A stretch of DNA of 64,000 bases from the NCBI GenBank assembly GCA_030544235.1, contig CM060475.1:1573920-1637919 (forward strand), given 5' to 3'. Below, in pieces: positions 44,413 through 55,579 of this stretch. The translations under genes and the position numbers were made by a program. Within the stretch, counting starts at the first letter, position 1. Every line of letters starts with the position of its first letter. Origin of the DNA: Lepturacanthus savala (Eukaryota; Chordata; Actinopteri; Scombriformes; Trichiuridae). The notes below the pieces were generated by a model. The model was given only the letters and a program-made list of their open reading frames with translations, made no database searches and was not told the DNA's origin.

Positions 44413-44984
44413 AATTTTGGCTGTGAGTTAAGGTCACTGAGTCACGCAAAACCTAAACAGGAGCCGTACTGTACAAAATGACAATCCTGACGCCTGTTTT
44501 CTTCCCTCCTATCAGGACGTATTGTGTGAACCACAAAGGATTTTTTTTTTTGCCACACTAGAAAATGCTGTGGCTTTAGTCAGTCGTCCACTTTGGATGA
44601 ATTATTATTACATTTTCCACAGATATTTATGGTCCCTAATGATTTTGGTGAGCAGCCTAATTACTGTAAGCTTCACAGGACTGTTAGGATGGCTGGATAT
44701 TTATATAGTTGTATTTATGTGTTGGTCAAATTATCTAAATCTAATTAACACTTTTCAAGAAAAGGTCATTGTGTCAGATGGAAGCTTAAGAGGAGATATT
44801 AAATTTAATAGATTCACCCCCCTACTTCAACAAAAAAAAATAGTTCTGCTTATTTAGTTATTTTAGTTTTTGTTTTAAAATTAGGTCACTGCACTGGCAG
44901 ATCTGATATTATTAGTAATAGTAATAATACAAGTAATTAATAGTAATACAAGTAGTAATTAACATTCGTAAAAATCACTATATT
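44413..44984. other. AT-rich, no gene recognised
   Basis: Contains a loose TAATA/AAGTA tandem patch at 44909-44965. The frame 44522-44857 is AT-rich and has no known domain. Confidence 0.35.
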
Positions 44985-45440
44985 ACTTATAATAAATGCT
45001 GTCTAAGCCACTGAAAAAAGTCATCTGTCATGGTCTCGAACAGGCTTTTATCGCTATTTTTTGCAGTGTTGAGTTGAGCGTAATCTTCCGGGTGAATCGC
45101 TCTCCTACCGTTTCCCAAAAATACCACTAATCCCGTTGTCATCACACATGGCCAAACACTCGCCAGTCTCTTTGGTAACCACAACAAACATTACCGTAAA
45201 GACGGCCATGGCACTCCCCAACTCACACCTCCCAGGAACCCTCGCCGGCCTATTTTCTAGCACAATCTTTCCCGTCAGCGGGCGGTACCTCCCCACACTG
45301 GTCCCATCTGTCAGAGTGAAATCCGATAGACGGAGTGAGCGGCATGTCATCTCAGCTCGAGTCCAAGAGTGACCCCCGAGTCTTTTCCCAGGCTGTGTCT
45401 GTCAGAGCACTGTGCCGCTGTCAAACACCTTTTCAGGAGG
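44985..45440. promoter_or_regulatory. Candidate conserved non-coding block
   Basis: Complex, CpG-retaining sequence in which both strands are open at once (44987-45187 and 45105-45350 minus; 45136-45372 plus). None of the products looks like a protein family I know. Regulatory DNA is more likely than an exon, but this is one of the few places where an exon cannot be dismissed by composition. Confidence 0.3.
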
Positions 45441-45496
45441 AGAAATGCAATTTTAAAGGGAACAAACCTAAAATATATCTGTCAGTACTTTAAAAG

Positions 45497-45853
45497 CAGT
45501 GGCGTGCAGGGGGGGGTTGTTTAAATTGTTAAAAAACATGCGCTAAAGTGCCCTCTAGGAGCAAAAACGTGTGCTTAGGTGCCCTCTTGGAAGGCAAAAC
45601 AAGTGTTAAAGTGCCCTCTTAGGAGCTAAAACATATTAAAGTGCCATCTTGGAAGTTAAAAAAGATGCTTAAGTGCCCTCTTGGGAGCCAAAGCATGTTT
45701 TAAAGTGCCCTCCTGGGAGCTAAAATGCATATTGTGTGCCCTCTTGGGAGTCAAATGGTGTTTTAAAGTGCCCTCTTCAGTGGTGAAGACGCCCTATATG
45801 TGCCCTTTTTTGTTTCTTTTTGCACCTGCCCTTCAAAAACTTGCGCACCACTG
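45497..45853. mobile_element. hAT-like non-autonomous element with an internal minisatellite
   Basis: Left end CAGTGGCGTGCA and right end TGCGCACCACTG are inverted repeats matching at 10 of 12 bases. Flanking octamers TTTAAAAG (45489-45496) and TTCAAAAG (45854-45861) match at 7 of 8. Length is 357 bp. Most of the interior is a tandem array (45540-45800). The overlapping frame 45681-46145 translates the repeat and is not a gene. Confidence 0.65.
45540..45800 (+). repeat. Minisatellite, about 32-bp unit, 8 copies
   Basis: Units share AAGTGCCCTCTTGGGAG followed by a variable A-rich segment (CTAAAACAT-like). Eight recognisable copies plus a degraded ninth; unit length drifts between about 29 and 34 bases. 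Confidence 0.9.
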
Positions 45854-45861
45854 TTCAAAAG

Positions 45862-46184
45862 CAAGTGTTCTGCGAGAAAAAAAACCTGAAGACGATTCAC
45901 GACATGAAGGTTTCTGCTTCCTCTCATGCCACCAGTCATTTTGTATAAGCAGACGTCCACTGTGTTCAACTGCTTCTGTGTCAAGAAATAAACACTTTTT
46001 AAAATGCATAAGAACTGTCTCCACATGTTGTCGATACCAGACCAACTTAAAAATGTACCAGGCACCAAAACAAGATATATTAGATTTAAAACGCACAAGG
46101 TTGACACCGCGAGTAAAAAAAAAGAAGAAGAAGAAGCGTTATTGAATGTGGAAACTCTGCTCTGCAAACTGGTTGCAGGAACAT
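45862..46184. other. No recognisable gene
   Basis: Unique sequence; frames on both strands (45763-46189) overlap and have no domain. Confidence 0.35.
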
Positions 46185-46600
46185 TTTAAGGAAATGGAGA
46201 AAAGGCTCTGGCAGGAATAACTCGGTGGAAGGCTGTGTTTGACTGGAGAGTGCATGCGATTGTGCCGCACATTTACAAGACCTTGGCCATGGCCCCGTGT
46301 CCACGACGGGCAATTCCATTACTCACGGTTGAGGTGAAAGGTCAGGGAGCGATCAATACGTGGAGGATGGAGGCAGAGATAGAGACTCTGATAAAAAGAA
46401 CTCACCCTTCCACTCTGTGTTTTTTTTTTACCCTCCCACAAAAGGGGTTTGCCGGAGAAAAACAAACATACCTTGACCCTGGCGAACTGAATAGCCAGTG
46501 GCAGGAACACCTGATAGCTGAGGCACATTATTCAGCCTGCTGGCAGGTGAACAGGTGCATTCGCTTCCGATGACAACACGTGAAAGGCAACATGAAAAGT
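46185..46600. promoter_or_regulatory. Candidate conserved non-coding block
   Basis: Complex sequence with CGGGCAATTCCATTACTCAC near 46308 and retained CpGs. Paired frames 46235-46573 and 46319-46528 are on opposite strands and unrecognised. Confidence 0.3.
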
Positions 46601-46879
46601 GCTTGATTCAGACGAAAGACAGAGCGACGTAGCCAACGCACGGTTTTATTTTGATGTTCATTTGTGTCAAAGTGCAATAAAAGGATGTCGTTTACTTGTT
46701 GAGATCATATAACCCCTGACACGAGGGCAGCGTTCTTCTTCTTTTTAAACACCTTACAGAATATATATATATATATATATTTTAAATGAAGTTTTTTTCT
46801 CTGTAGTAAAACACATTTTTTTTAATTGTTTGCAATATTCAAACTATATTTGCTCAGTCACAGCAACATAAATTGATTC
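46601..46879. other. AT-rich with (AT)n
   Basis: An (AT)n run of about ten units at 46760-46780; nothing else assigned. Confidence 0.6.
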
Positions 46880-46989
46880 CGACGCTTCTGTAGTCACCTC
46901 ACATGTTGTAGATTTCTTTTGATTCCAGGTTTAAGTGTGAAACCTTTGTGGTTGTCGAGATATTGGAGATAGGCCTGGGGCTTAGGTGG
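46880..46989 (+). mobile_element. piggyBac-like MITE fragment, copy IV
   Basis: TAGTCACCTCACATGTTGTAG is the reverse complement of part of copy V, and AGGCCTGGGGCTTAGGTGG, followed by TTAA (46990-46993), matches the terminus of copies I and II. The other end is missing. Confidence 0.55.
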
Positions 46990-46993
46990 TTAA

Positions 46994-47740
46994 AACAAAT
47001 GATTGATAGTGAAGTGATCACATCCCCAAGAGAAACAATTAAATATTCATATTTAAGAAGCTGAAACCAGAGAAAAAACACTTGACATTAATATCGTCTG
47101 TCATGTCCAATGTTTTAAATTCGATCCACGTGAACAAGTGTCAATTGCTGGAATAGAGCAAGTTTGATCAAAATCCACTGAAGGAACAACGGTTAATAAA
47201 CATGAGTTGCTGCTGCACGAGTTCATGTATGAAAGTCTAAGTGTTTTGACATGATATTCCGCCTCGCTCCCTTCGCCCCCGCCATCCAAAGCATTTTGCC
47301 TGAGCAATTCCTCAGCCCCTCGCCTGATGAAACGTCGCATCAGCTGGTGTGTGCTCCCCTGGAAATAATCGTCATAATATATTATTTACACTTTTGGAGA
47401 AAACAATTATCATAAATTACAAATTTACGGCCCTCCTCCCCTCCAAGATACGCTCCGGTGCTCTGTGGATAAAACAAATACGCTCTGTGAGCTCTCTGCG
47501 CGTCATGATGGAGTATGAACTGCCTTTTTTTGTTTGTTTTGTCTTTTTTCTTTTTTGCTTCTGCGGAAGACGCTTTCGTTTTTTAATGAAGTGCCAGCAG
47601 TTCCGAACGAGGACCCAATGAGGCGTGGAATGGGGGCCTCTCCATCCCTCCCTCGCCTCTCCTTTTTTTTTTGTCGCTTCCTCCCTCTCGTCTCTGTGCA
47701 TTTGAACCTCTTGTACCCCTCATCTTTTAGAGGATTAGAA
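46994..47740. other. Unique sequence, small CpG-retaining patch
   Basis: 47250-47345 is complex and CpG-retaining; 47520-47690 is T/C-rich with homopolymers. Basic-residue frames on the minus strand (47417-47781) reflect that pyrimidine bias. Confidence 0.35.
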
Positions 47741-48330
47741 TAAGGGCCATTACCCTCTGTCGAGGCCATGCTTACAAACACAATGGATGGGGCTTGGAGC
47801 GCCCTGGTAGCCGGGTGGTTACTGTGAACGCCACATAACCATGACGTCCCTGCTTGATTCCAACCAGGGACCTTTGTCGCATGTCATATCCATCTTTCTC
47901 TCTCCCCTTGTTGCACGGCTACTTCTCCTTTCATTGTACTGACAGAAAAAGACAAGAATCTTACACCCGTGCGAACATGAATACAATTTGTAGCGCGAAC
48001 AGCCACGTTGCAACATCTCTCATTTCATCCCTTAACGCTTCTCTCCCTTTTTCCCACATCTTTTCCTATTATTACGCCCCGTGGTTCCTAAGTCAGGGCC
48101 CCGGCAGCCTTCAGATCAGACGGCTTTTGGTTCTATTCTTGGGCCCGACAGTGACTCACCCATCTTTAGATGAGGCGAGCATCCAACAAAAGCGCCAAAG
48201 CCTTCCCCCTATTCTGTCCACGGGTGACACATATCGTCACGTTCTGGGGATTTCTTTTGTGCATCTGCGGCCGTAACCACCCACAGTCCCTGACTTTCCT
48301 GGAAAACCATCGGTATTGTAGCAGAAATCA
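47741..48330. promoter_or_regulatory. Candidate conserved non-coding block
   Basis: Complex sequence with many CpGs. The 140-codon plus frame 47854-48276 is fairly long but shows no domain, signal peptide or splice flanks, so I do not call a gene. Confidence 0.25.
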
Positions 48331-48659
48331 AGCAGAAATGGGCAGGGGTGCCTTTATGTCTGCAGATGCACATAAAAAAAAAACTGAGTGTAGGATTTAA
48401 GGGGCAGAAATGGAATATAATACTCAAACGGACTGGACAAACAATAACCTCTTGGTAGTTTTAATATGTCTCAGTGGTTAAATGGGAGTGTATGACTGTC
48501 TTTATAGGGCTAATCTAAGGTTATTAGTATGTGTAAGGGCAAAAAAATTCATCATCTGCAACCATTTCAACATGCTGTTTCAGGAGCATTGTCCTTTGAT
48601 AGTTAATTGCATCATCATCATCTTCTGCACATGACTTGTTGAATGCTGCTCTATACAAA
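48331..48659. other. No recognisable feature
   Basis: AT-rich unique sequence. Confidence 0.35.
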
Positions 48660-49500
48660 TTAATACCTGGGCTTCCAAATCCTTCCTTATCTTAAATGAA
48701 GACGAATTCCTGCCATGACGGCGCGTGTCACTTTAATTTCATACGCAGCGTGTTCTGCTAAAGTCACTGGGTGTACTTTGAAAAGGGGCTTTGGGTAACG
48801 CCGTTGCGGCGTCTGACTGAAAATAAAGCCTTCTTTACAAAACAAGAGACACCGATTAAAAAAGAAGCAGCGGGGGGCGCAAGAAACAAACTCGTGCATA
48901 TCTTAAGTTTCAAGGCCGATGCGGCGATTGACTCTGGCTTCAAAGTGATACGTGTCGCAGTGAGAAAACCGGTTATCAGACGTTCACAGAGACCATCTTT
49001 CGTCTGTCTCACTTTCTCTCGCCCTCCCCGTCTCTCATTCCACTCCCATGGGTCATTTTCTCTAATCTGGATTCCCACTGTCTTCTACATTACTGACAGT
49101 GCATCAATCACGGCTAAAACACATGCCCTTAACCGTGCTCGCTGTCAGCTGATGTAGTGTGTGTGGAGCGCTGCCCGGGGTTCCCCCAACCACCTCCTAA
49201 CCTCTCCTTAATCCTTCAAAAAACGTCCGAATCGCCATAGTATGTTGCTCCGGAGCCGTGGGACGGCAACACGAATGAGTCGAGGATTAGCATATATTTC
49301 AATTGCTGCTCTTGTTTGAAATGCAACAGCAGGGTGAACGTGGGGCCAACTCTGCTTTGCCTGCTCCTGCCAACACTGTTTTGTGTTTGATGAAAAGTTG
49401 AGAAAGAAAGCCAAGATCTTGTGCGCAGAGGTCGAACTCGGCGAAAACAGCGGCGCGCCGAAATTTTCAAGGGTGTTTTGGCTCATTCTGCGTAAACACA
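48660..49500. promoter_or_regulatory. Candidate conserved non-coding cluster
   Basis: Complex CpG-retaining sequence (for example CATGACGGCGCGTGTCACTT near 48715). Overlapping frames on both strands (48764-49157) cannot both be coding and neither is recognised. Confidence 0.3.
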
Positions 49501-50039
49501 CTCACAGATTCAATTCAAAATGTTAAGTTTGTTGTATGAAAGCTGCTTCCTCCCGTTTGGATGCTGAGTCTGTCTGTGGAAAATGTGAAGACAGACACTA
49601 TCGAACAAGTATTGCAGTTCACGGTGAAGCAAGGAGTCTGAAAAATGTAAAAACTATAGGATTCGGCAAAAATCCTTGCAGGAGTTGCAGTTTGGTAAAT
49701 AAACTACTTTCTATCTCCAGAAGCTCCAGAACAGCTAATAAATGGACCTTTCTGGTGAAATAGTTCTGTCAATTAAAATCCAATAAATTCTTCTTGATCT
49801 TACATCGTGGTTTGGATAAATGAGGAAATAATCAGGAATCATATGACAGGAAGTGACAGTTACACCTAATCTACATCATTGGAAACAGTCCAGCGAGATC
49901 TCATGCTAATTAATAGGATATAGCATCACAGAAAGGCAAATTTAAGTGGTATAATCCATTAAAGCCTCCCCTGTAAGTTGCATTATAACAATACATCAGT
50001 AATAGTTTGTGGTTGACCTTTAATTTTTCCTCAGCAAAC
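49501..50039. other. No recognisable feature
   Basis: Unique sequence, increasingly AT-rich. Confidence 0.35.
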
Positions 50040-50340
50040 CAGTCTTGTCCTCATTATGTAAACGAGGAGTTGGATGGTTGCAGGGGGAATGCTCCTGTGA
50101 TGAGCACCGAGGATGCTGCTCTGATGTAAATGATGAAAATGAAGGGAAGCGTTTAGCCATTCATTATATTCAATTTTGTCACATTCAAATAATCAACGCG
50201 CACGAAAGCAGGTGTCCGTTATCGCGCAGCAGGTGCTAATTATGAAACAGGCAGTGGTTTGTGGCAACCTGCCGTGTTTTCCCGGAACATAATAAACATA
50301 ATTTATTGGATTTGCAGAGATACAGTAAAGAGGATGGATG
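50040..50340. promoter_or_regulatory. Candidate conserved non-coding element
   Basis: Complex block with AAATAATCAACGCGCACG near 50186, CAGGTGCTAATTATGAAACA near 50229 and CATAATTTATTGG near 50298. CpGs sit inside AT-rich cores, a texture seen in ultraconserved fish enhancers. Inference only. Confidence 0.4.
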
Positions 50341-50850
50341 GACGGGTGCATTAACCGCTTGCTGCAGCTGATTTAAGCTCTAGCAAAGGAATCATGGCCA
50401 TTAAAAGGTACAGGAGAGCAAAATACTGAAGCAAAATTCCAGCAAAGTCAAGTTTCCACAAGTTCTCCCCATATTTTAAAGCAGGAAACCAAAGCACATA
50501 CAGTAAACATCCACTGCAGGAACCCAACATGTCCCTTTAATTGGGCATTCCATGAAGTTCTTCATTAGCAGTGACATGACAAGCCACTTTTTTATGGCAG
50601 TGGGCTAAAAGGGGCCTTATTAGAAAAAAAAACACTTCTTCACTGCTTGTGTTATTAAAAGCATCTGATTTTAAGCAAACAAACAAATGTGCATGGAAAT
50701 TAAAATATTAGACTTTGAAAATGGCAAACTTGAGCTTCTTTAATGCAGCACCAACCTAGGGACAGATAATCAGCACAAATCACATTACTGTAAACAGTCA
50801 ATGCTGCCAATGTTAACAACAGTGCAGATAATCAGGAAGTGGCGATTTAA
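50341..50850. promoter_or_regulatory. Candidate conserved non-coding block, weaker
   Basis: Non-repetitive sequence with CCTTTAATTGGGCATTCC near 50534 and TCATTAGCAGTGACATGAC near 50562. No frames. Confidence 0.3.
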
Positions 50851-51589
50851 TGGCCCAAGAGATTAAACCAAAAAAAACAAACACACACACAACGATGCAG
50901 CATATGGATCGATGGGTTATAGTGAGGGATAGGATACGATGTGAAGGTGCAGACACAAAGGCGACAAATCTAAAATGTAATAAGCTTGCATCACTATATG
51001 AGTGCAGAGGATGGCTTGCGAGGGGGATTATTACACTTGGACCAGGTTTAACAGGCATCTGACATCTTGACAGCATGCAAATAACAGAAAATCACAAGGT
51101 TCTCTTTAAGACTTGGCTGAATATGACACATACTGACAAAATTAATACCCTAACCATTAGGAGCAGTAAGCAGAAACAAATCGAACCATACCCGACTCAA
51201 AAAGGTATTCTTTCTAATAAACATACACTACACAAACACTTTTTTTTTGCTCCAAATCACATTGAAATCATTGACAACAAATGTCAATAGGCCTAGGATA
51301 AGATAGAGGGAATTGCACAATTCAGTGCACATCTTTAAAAGAAGATCCGACACCCTTTTGGTCTTTATTATTGACCTGAACTGTAAGAGAGGGCCTTAAT
51401 TTGTCCTTTATTTGTCTTTATTGGCAAATCCAGACTTATAAATTGACTTTGTACACTTCTGTAGCTATAAATTCTAAAGGTCACAGCGAAATGGACTCAA
51501 TCACGGAGAAATCATAGAGAAAAGTATGTATTTGAATGTCTCTGTTGTACAGGGAGCGTGATACACACAGTATGTGATTTGCGCTCCGA
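50851..51589. other. No recognisable gene
   Basis: Unique sequence. The plus/minus pair of frames at 50813-51076 is a chance overlap. Confidence 0.4.
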
Positions 51590-52330
51590 CACAACAGCGT
51601 CATTGTCTGCTGCCAACATATGTTGCTGTGCTTACTCCCTCCTGTTCCATCCAATAATGGGAGGAGGATGAGAGAAAATGCCTCAGTGTCAATGGCCCAG
51701 CCACTGAGATTCCATTATTACACCCATAAATCCTTCTGATACCCCCCCTCCCTCCTCTTATCTTTCTCACAAAACACAAGCAGCAACCCACATGCGTTTA
51801 GAAGGCAAATCTTCACTCACACACACTTGAGTGTTAACTTTAACGTCTTTTTGACAAATAACCATCCATCATGACGTCAGCGCTAACACCTCCGCTCCCT
51901 TGAGGCAGCTCAAACTGCTGTCATTAAGGAGTGTGAGAGGATATGTATTCTAGGTGTGTGTGTGTGGGCATGTACCTGGATTTGAGTGTGTTTTTTCCCC
52001 AGCAGAATCTATGTTTTCCTGTATTTTACAAAAGAGGGTTTTTATTTGGATATTAATAATGCGCATGTGCTTGCGGTTAAGTGTCAAAAGTGCATTGAAA
52101 GTCCATTAGACCATTCATCTCTACACCCTTCAGTGGCCACAGATTTACGAGGCGGCTTCATCACGAGGGGATGCGGCGCTCGACTGTTAATGCCTGACCT
52201 AATGGCACACAGACGGGGGCGCGTGGCGATAAAGAAAAGGGCCCCGGTGAACCCGATCAAACGGCGGAATATCTGGAGCGTGAAAAACAAACCTGCCTGC
52301 GTGTGGCAATCACACTAGCATGAAGAGGGA
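51590..52330. promoter_or_regulatory. Candidate conserved non-coding cluster
   Basis: Two complex sub-blocks, 51600-51740 (CCATCCAATAATGGGAGG, GATTCCATTATTACACCC) and 52060-52310 (CGCTCGACTGTTAATGCCTG and many CpGs), separated by ordinary sequence with a short GT run near 51955. Frames overlap on both strands and are unrecognised. Confidence 0.35.
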
Positions 52331-53577
52331 GGGAGGAAGAAGGAGAGAAAACGGGAAGGAAAATCAAGCACACCTCACTATCCCTGCCTACTGTTTTTTC
52401 TTTTTTTTGAGCAGCATTAAAGTTCAATACTGTGAATAATTAGGTGAGAAGGGAGATATGGTCTGCAGCAGAGTGAGATGTGAAGACTTACATTTCACAG
52501 ATAGCGAGAAAAAAAAAAGGAGACTGATAGGCAGGAACATCGCAGTCCATCCGTTCACCGCTGACAGCGAGCTTCTCATGTGGGGGTGGAAGTGAGCTCG
52601 GCACCTGCTCACCGTTTACAGCTCATCTGCTGTCGGTGGAGCCAAAAAAATAAGTTGCAGTCGAACTGTGTGTGTTGTTGCTGCGATATGAATTTCCAGT
52701 TCTGAGGAAAGACTGATGCAGTGTGTCTGAAACACGACTTCAAATCTAGGAGTCTCTTTCATGGATATTGTTTTTGCCACACAGTTGTACACAATATAGT
52801 CTCGTGATCATAAAATGATGTCACGCTCAGCCCATGATTGACAGATAGTTCATCCAGTCACCTGCTAACCAGTGTTAATTGTCGAAGATGAGACAAAATT
52901 AACCACCGACTGAGACGAGAAGAAATCTACTATATTAAACAATAACTTAATAAAAATGTCTCTTTCTTTTTTTGTCAGACTTTTTAAATCACAATCCAAA
53001 AAGTGCATTCACTGGATGCACATCACTTGTATTTTTCCTCCAGCGCTGCCAGGGGCGTGTGTGTGTATGTGAGGAGCATCCACCAGTGCTGTCGGCACTA
53101 AATGCGGCAACACCGCGAGTGCTTTAATAAATGTATTCCTCCCTGAAACACACTGAAATATAGAAGATAAAAATGTATTATTACTCATATGAGATGTCTT
53201 AGCTGCATCTGGGTCAATATAAATATTTACCCTGGTGATTAAAAATTAAAATTGAGTGTGATCTTTGGCAGTGTTTTTAGTTTACATCGGTAGTTTATTA
53301 ATGTTGCAGAGGCAGACAGAAAACAGCATCTTTTTTCATCTTGACTGTTTTAAAGTCTTCGAGTTGTTGAATCATGTTGTTTCATAGTAAAATATGCAAA
53401 TCAGAACATCAGGCACCTTTAGCAATGCAGCAATCCTAATCATTCAACAGGTAGAGCTACATCTTCATAAGGTAATGACATGATGTATAGTGACAAAAAG
53501 ACTAAAATGCATCTATTAGTCTGACTAGATTCATTTTGATTAACATTACTATCCACCTGCTTTCAAAGACTAAAAAA
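52331..53577. other. No recognisable gene
   Basis: Unique sequence. CATGATTGACAGATAG near 52832 contains a PBX/MEIS-like TGATTGACAG. The rest is unassigned. Confidence 0.4.
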
Positions 53578-53690
53578 AGGAGCCAATTCCAGCGCATTAC
53601 GATGAGAGGCAGGGATACACCCCACATGGTCACCAGCCAATCATGGGGCACACGCACCATTCACACCTACGATTTAGAGCAACTAAAATG
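53578..53690 (-). mobile_element. SINE-like fragment
   Basis: AGGAGCCAATTCCAGC, GGGATACACCCCACATGGTC and CACGCACCATTCACACC are complements of motifs in the 35331-35632 element (GGCTCCAGT, GGTGTATCCC, GTGAATGGTGTG). Only the 3' half is present. Confidence 0.6.
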
Positions 53691-54119
53691 GTTTAACCAA
53701 ACTTAATCCTGCCATTTTCCCAAACCGATTCGAAGGATGACTTCTCTTCTCAAACCATCTGGCTCATCAGGTTCACTACGTTGAGCGAGACACTGACACT
53801 GGAAGCTGCTCAGTAACCACGGGTACAAAAAAGTTGAAGAAAAAAATCCCTGGTTTCTGTAGGAGCCAACAGTGAAAAGGAGCCTGCATGTTAAGCCAAG
53901 CTGACATGTCAGAGAATAAAAATGAATAAAAGGTAGTAGAGCTGTGAGGCTGAACGAGAAAATAGGAACATACAGTCGACTGAAAGGGAGCTGTAGCGAT
54001 CCAGGCCCTGAGGGTACGTTCTCCCTCTCTCTCTTTCTCTTTCAAAAAAAAGAAAAGAAGAACAAAAAAAAACACTTGTTCGATTCATTTAAACCTTTTA
54101 AACGAAACTTGTGAAAAAC
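53691..54119. other. No recognisable gene
   Basis: Unique sequence with a CTCTCTCTCTTTCT patch near 54023. The minus frame 53776-54075 is low-complexity at its start. Confidence 0.4.
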
Positions 54120-54520
54120 AACACATATGGGGCATTGTCTCTCGACGGGGAGCTGATGCATTTTACAATAAAGTGATGGTAATTTCCCAAAATGAGCGTC
54201 TGTCTCTGAGTGTGTTGCGTGACAGAAGTGAAGGCGAACTCCCGTTCATCTCGCTGATTTCGCTGTCTCTCCGTGTAACGTGTCATCCTTCCTCAAACTT
54301 CCCTCCCTTTCTCTCACTCGCCGCACGCCGCGGATGGTCTCTAATTAATCTATAGCCGTCAGTGGGGAGCAGTTTGCTTGTTTACTCTTATTGAAATTAG
54401 CGAGGCCTGCCTCCCAAGAGACATGGCGTCAGAAGCACAATTAGCTGGCACCGGACTAATTAGGACACGGTGCTAATGACACCTCCATGGTTTGCATGGG
54501 TGAGCGAGGAGCGAGCGGGA
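54120..54520. promoter_or_regulatory. Candidate enhancer-like block with a TAAT dyad
   Basis: 54437-54480 holds three TAAT/ATTA cores (54440-54444, 54457-54462, 54473-54477) arranged as a dyad: ATTAG...CACCG on the left and CGGTGCTAAT on the right, around central CTAATTAGG. TCTAATTAATCTATAGC (near 54340) and GTTTACTC lie just upstream. The best single motif architecture seen in the window; regulatory function is inference. Confidence 0.4.
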
Positions 54521-54683
54521 AGGGAGGTGAGAAGAAAAGGAGGGGAGGAGAGAGGAGATTTGAGGAGAAAACGTGGCGTTTCTCAGCATGGAGGAGGGTG
54601 GACGGGCAAAAATAAGCTCAGAGTCGAGCTGAGCCTACAGTGGCTGAGCTGGTGTCCCTGAGCACCCCGTCCTGGTGTGCACG
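54521..54683. other. Purine-rich spacer
   Basis: G/A-rich sequence at 54505-54560 followed by unique DNA. The frame 54470-54661 reflects the purine bias. Confidence 0.4.
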
Positions 54684-54704
54684 CACACACACACACACAC
54701 ACAC
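54684..54704. repeat. (CA)n microsatellite
   Basis: About ten CA units. Confidence 0.93.
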
Positions 54705-54779
54705 CATTAGAAAGACACCAGCGGTGGATTTGTTAAGAAGCAGACTTCCCCCCTTTCTCACTTCTTTCCTGCAGGCTTT

Positions 54780-54970
54780 CTCAACACCTTGGCAGGCAGC
54801 TGGCCTTCGCCGCCACCTGCCATTACAACGATTATCACCCCTGTCAATCACATGCCCCGCCCCCTTAGGGGAAGCGCGGATGGCCAATTAGCAGAGGGGG
54901 CGCCAGTCACAGTATTTATTCCCCTTTTTTCTAGTGATAATAAAAGAAGCGGAGATGACTGACAGAGGAG
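54780..54970. promoter_or_regulatory. Candidate conserved non-coding block
   Basis: Contains CCATTACAACGATTATCACC, CCTGTCAATCACATG (PBX/MEIS-like) and GGCCAATTAGCAG within about 100 bases, with a CCCCGCCCCC GC-box-like string. Inferred regulatory. Confidence 0.35.
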
Positions 54971-55485
54971 AATATTTTCTCACTAATTCACACTGTACGC
55001 GGAGTGAAAATTAAGCGAAGGGAGTCAGGCGGCACGTATTAGTTTGCAGGAGTAAGAAGGTCACATAGAAACTGTAAACAAGCTTTACACAGGCAAAATG
55101 AGCTTTAATCCCTTATACAATATGGAGGCGGCAGCCCACAAGATTGGGGTTAACCTCATTAGAAATAGAGGGTAAAGAAGTGACACCAGTGACACCAGAG
55201 GAGGAAAGATCAGGATCCGAAATGTGACCCATTTTTGCAGACACGGTTCCCCAATAAAGGCCAAGAGAGCGAAATAACAGACCAGGGCTACACTGAAAAA
55301 CCGTTTCATCACTCCACCTCTACTGCAAAGGTTTTGAGTTAGTTCCACAGTTTGCTCATCAAGGTGTGAAAATGTTCAGTGAGAACTGGATTGATCATGA
55401 TGTCCATGCTGTTGCTGCTTTTCAACTTGTCAGGATGATGTAAGTCACTAATCAATTCCTGCTGAATTTTATCTCGGGGAATTTT
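54971..55485. other. No recognisable gene
   Basis: Unique sequence. The minus frame 55085-55348 is hydrophobic but unrecognised. Confidence 0.35.
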
Positions 55486-55579
55486 TTTTCCTACTTCCCC
55501 CGATCTCTGCCTCTCACTAAACTGCTTTTCCTACTTCCCCCGATCTCTGCCTCTCACTAAACTGCTTTTCCTACTTCCC
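55486..55579 (+). repeat. Tandem duplication, 40-bp unit
   Basis: Two identical 40-base units (55486-55525 and 55526-55565) beginning TTTTCCTACTTCCCCCGATC, then 14 bases of a third. Complete identity points to a recent event. Confidence 0.95.

Noticed and set aside
47854..48276. 140-codon plus-strand frame
   Set aside because: No domain, no signal peptide, no exon boundaries that I can support; amino-acid content looks random.
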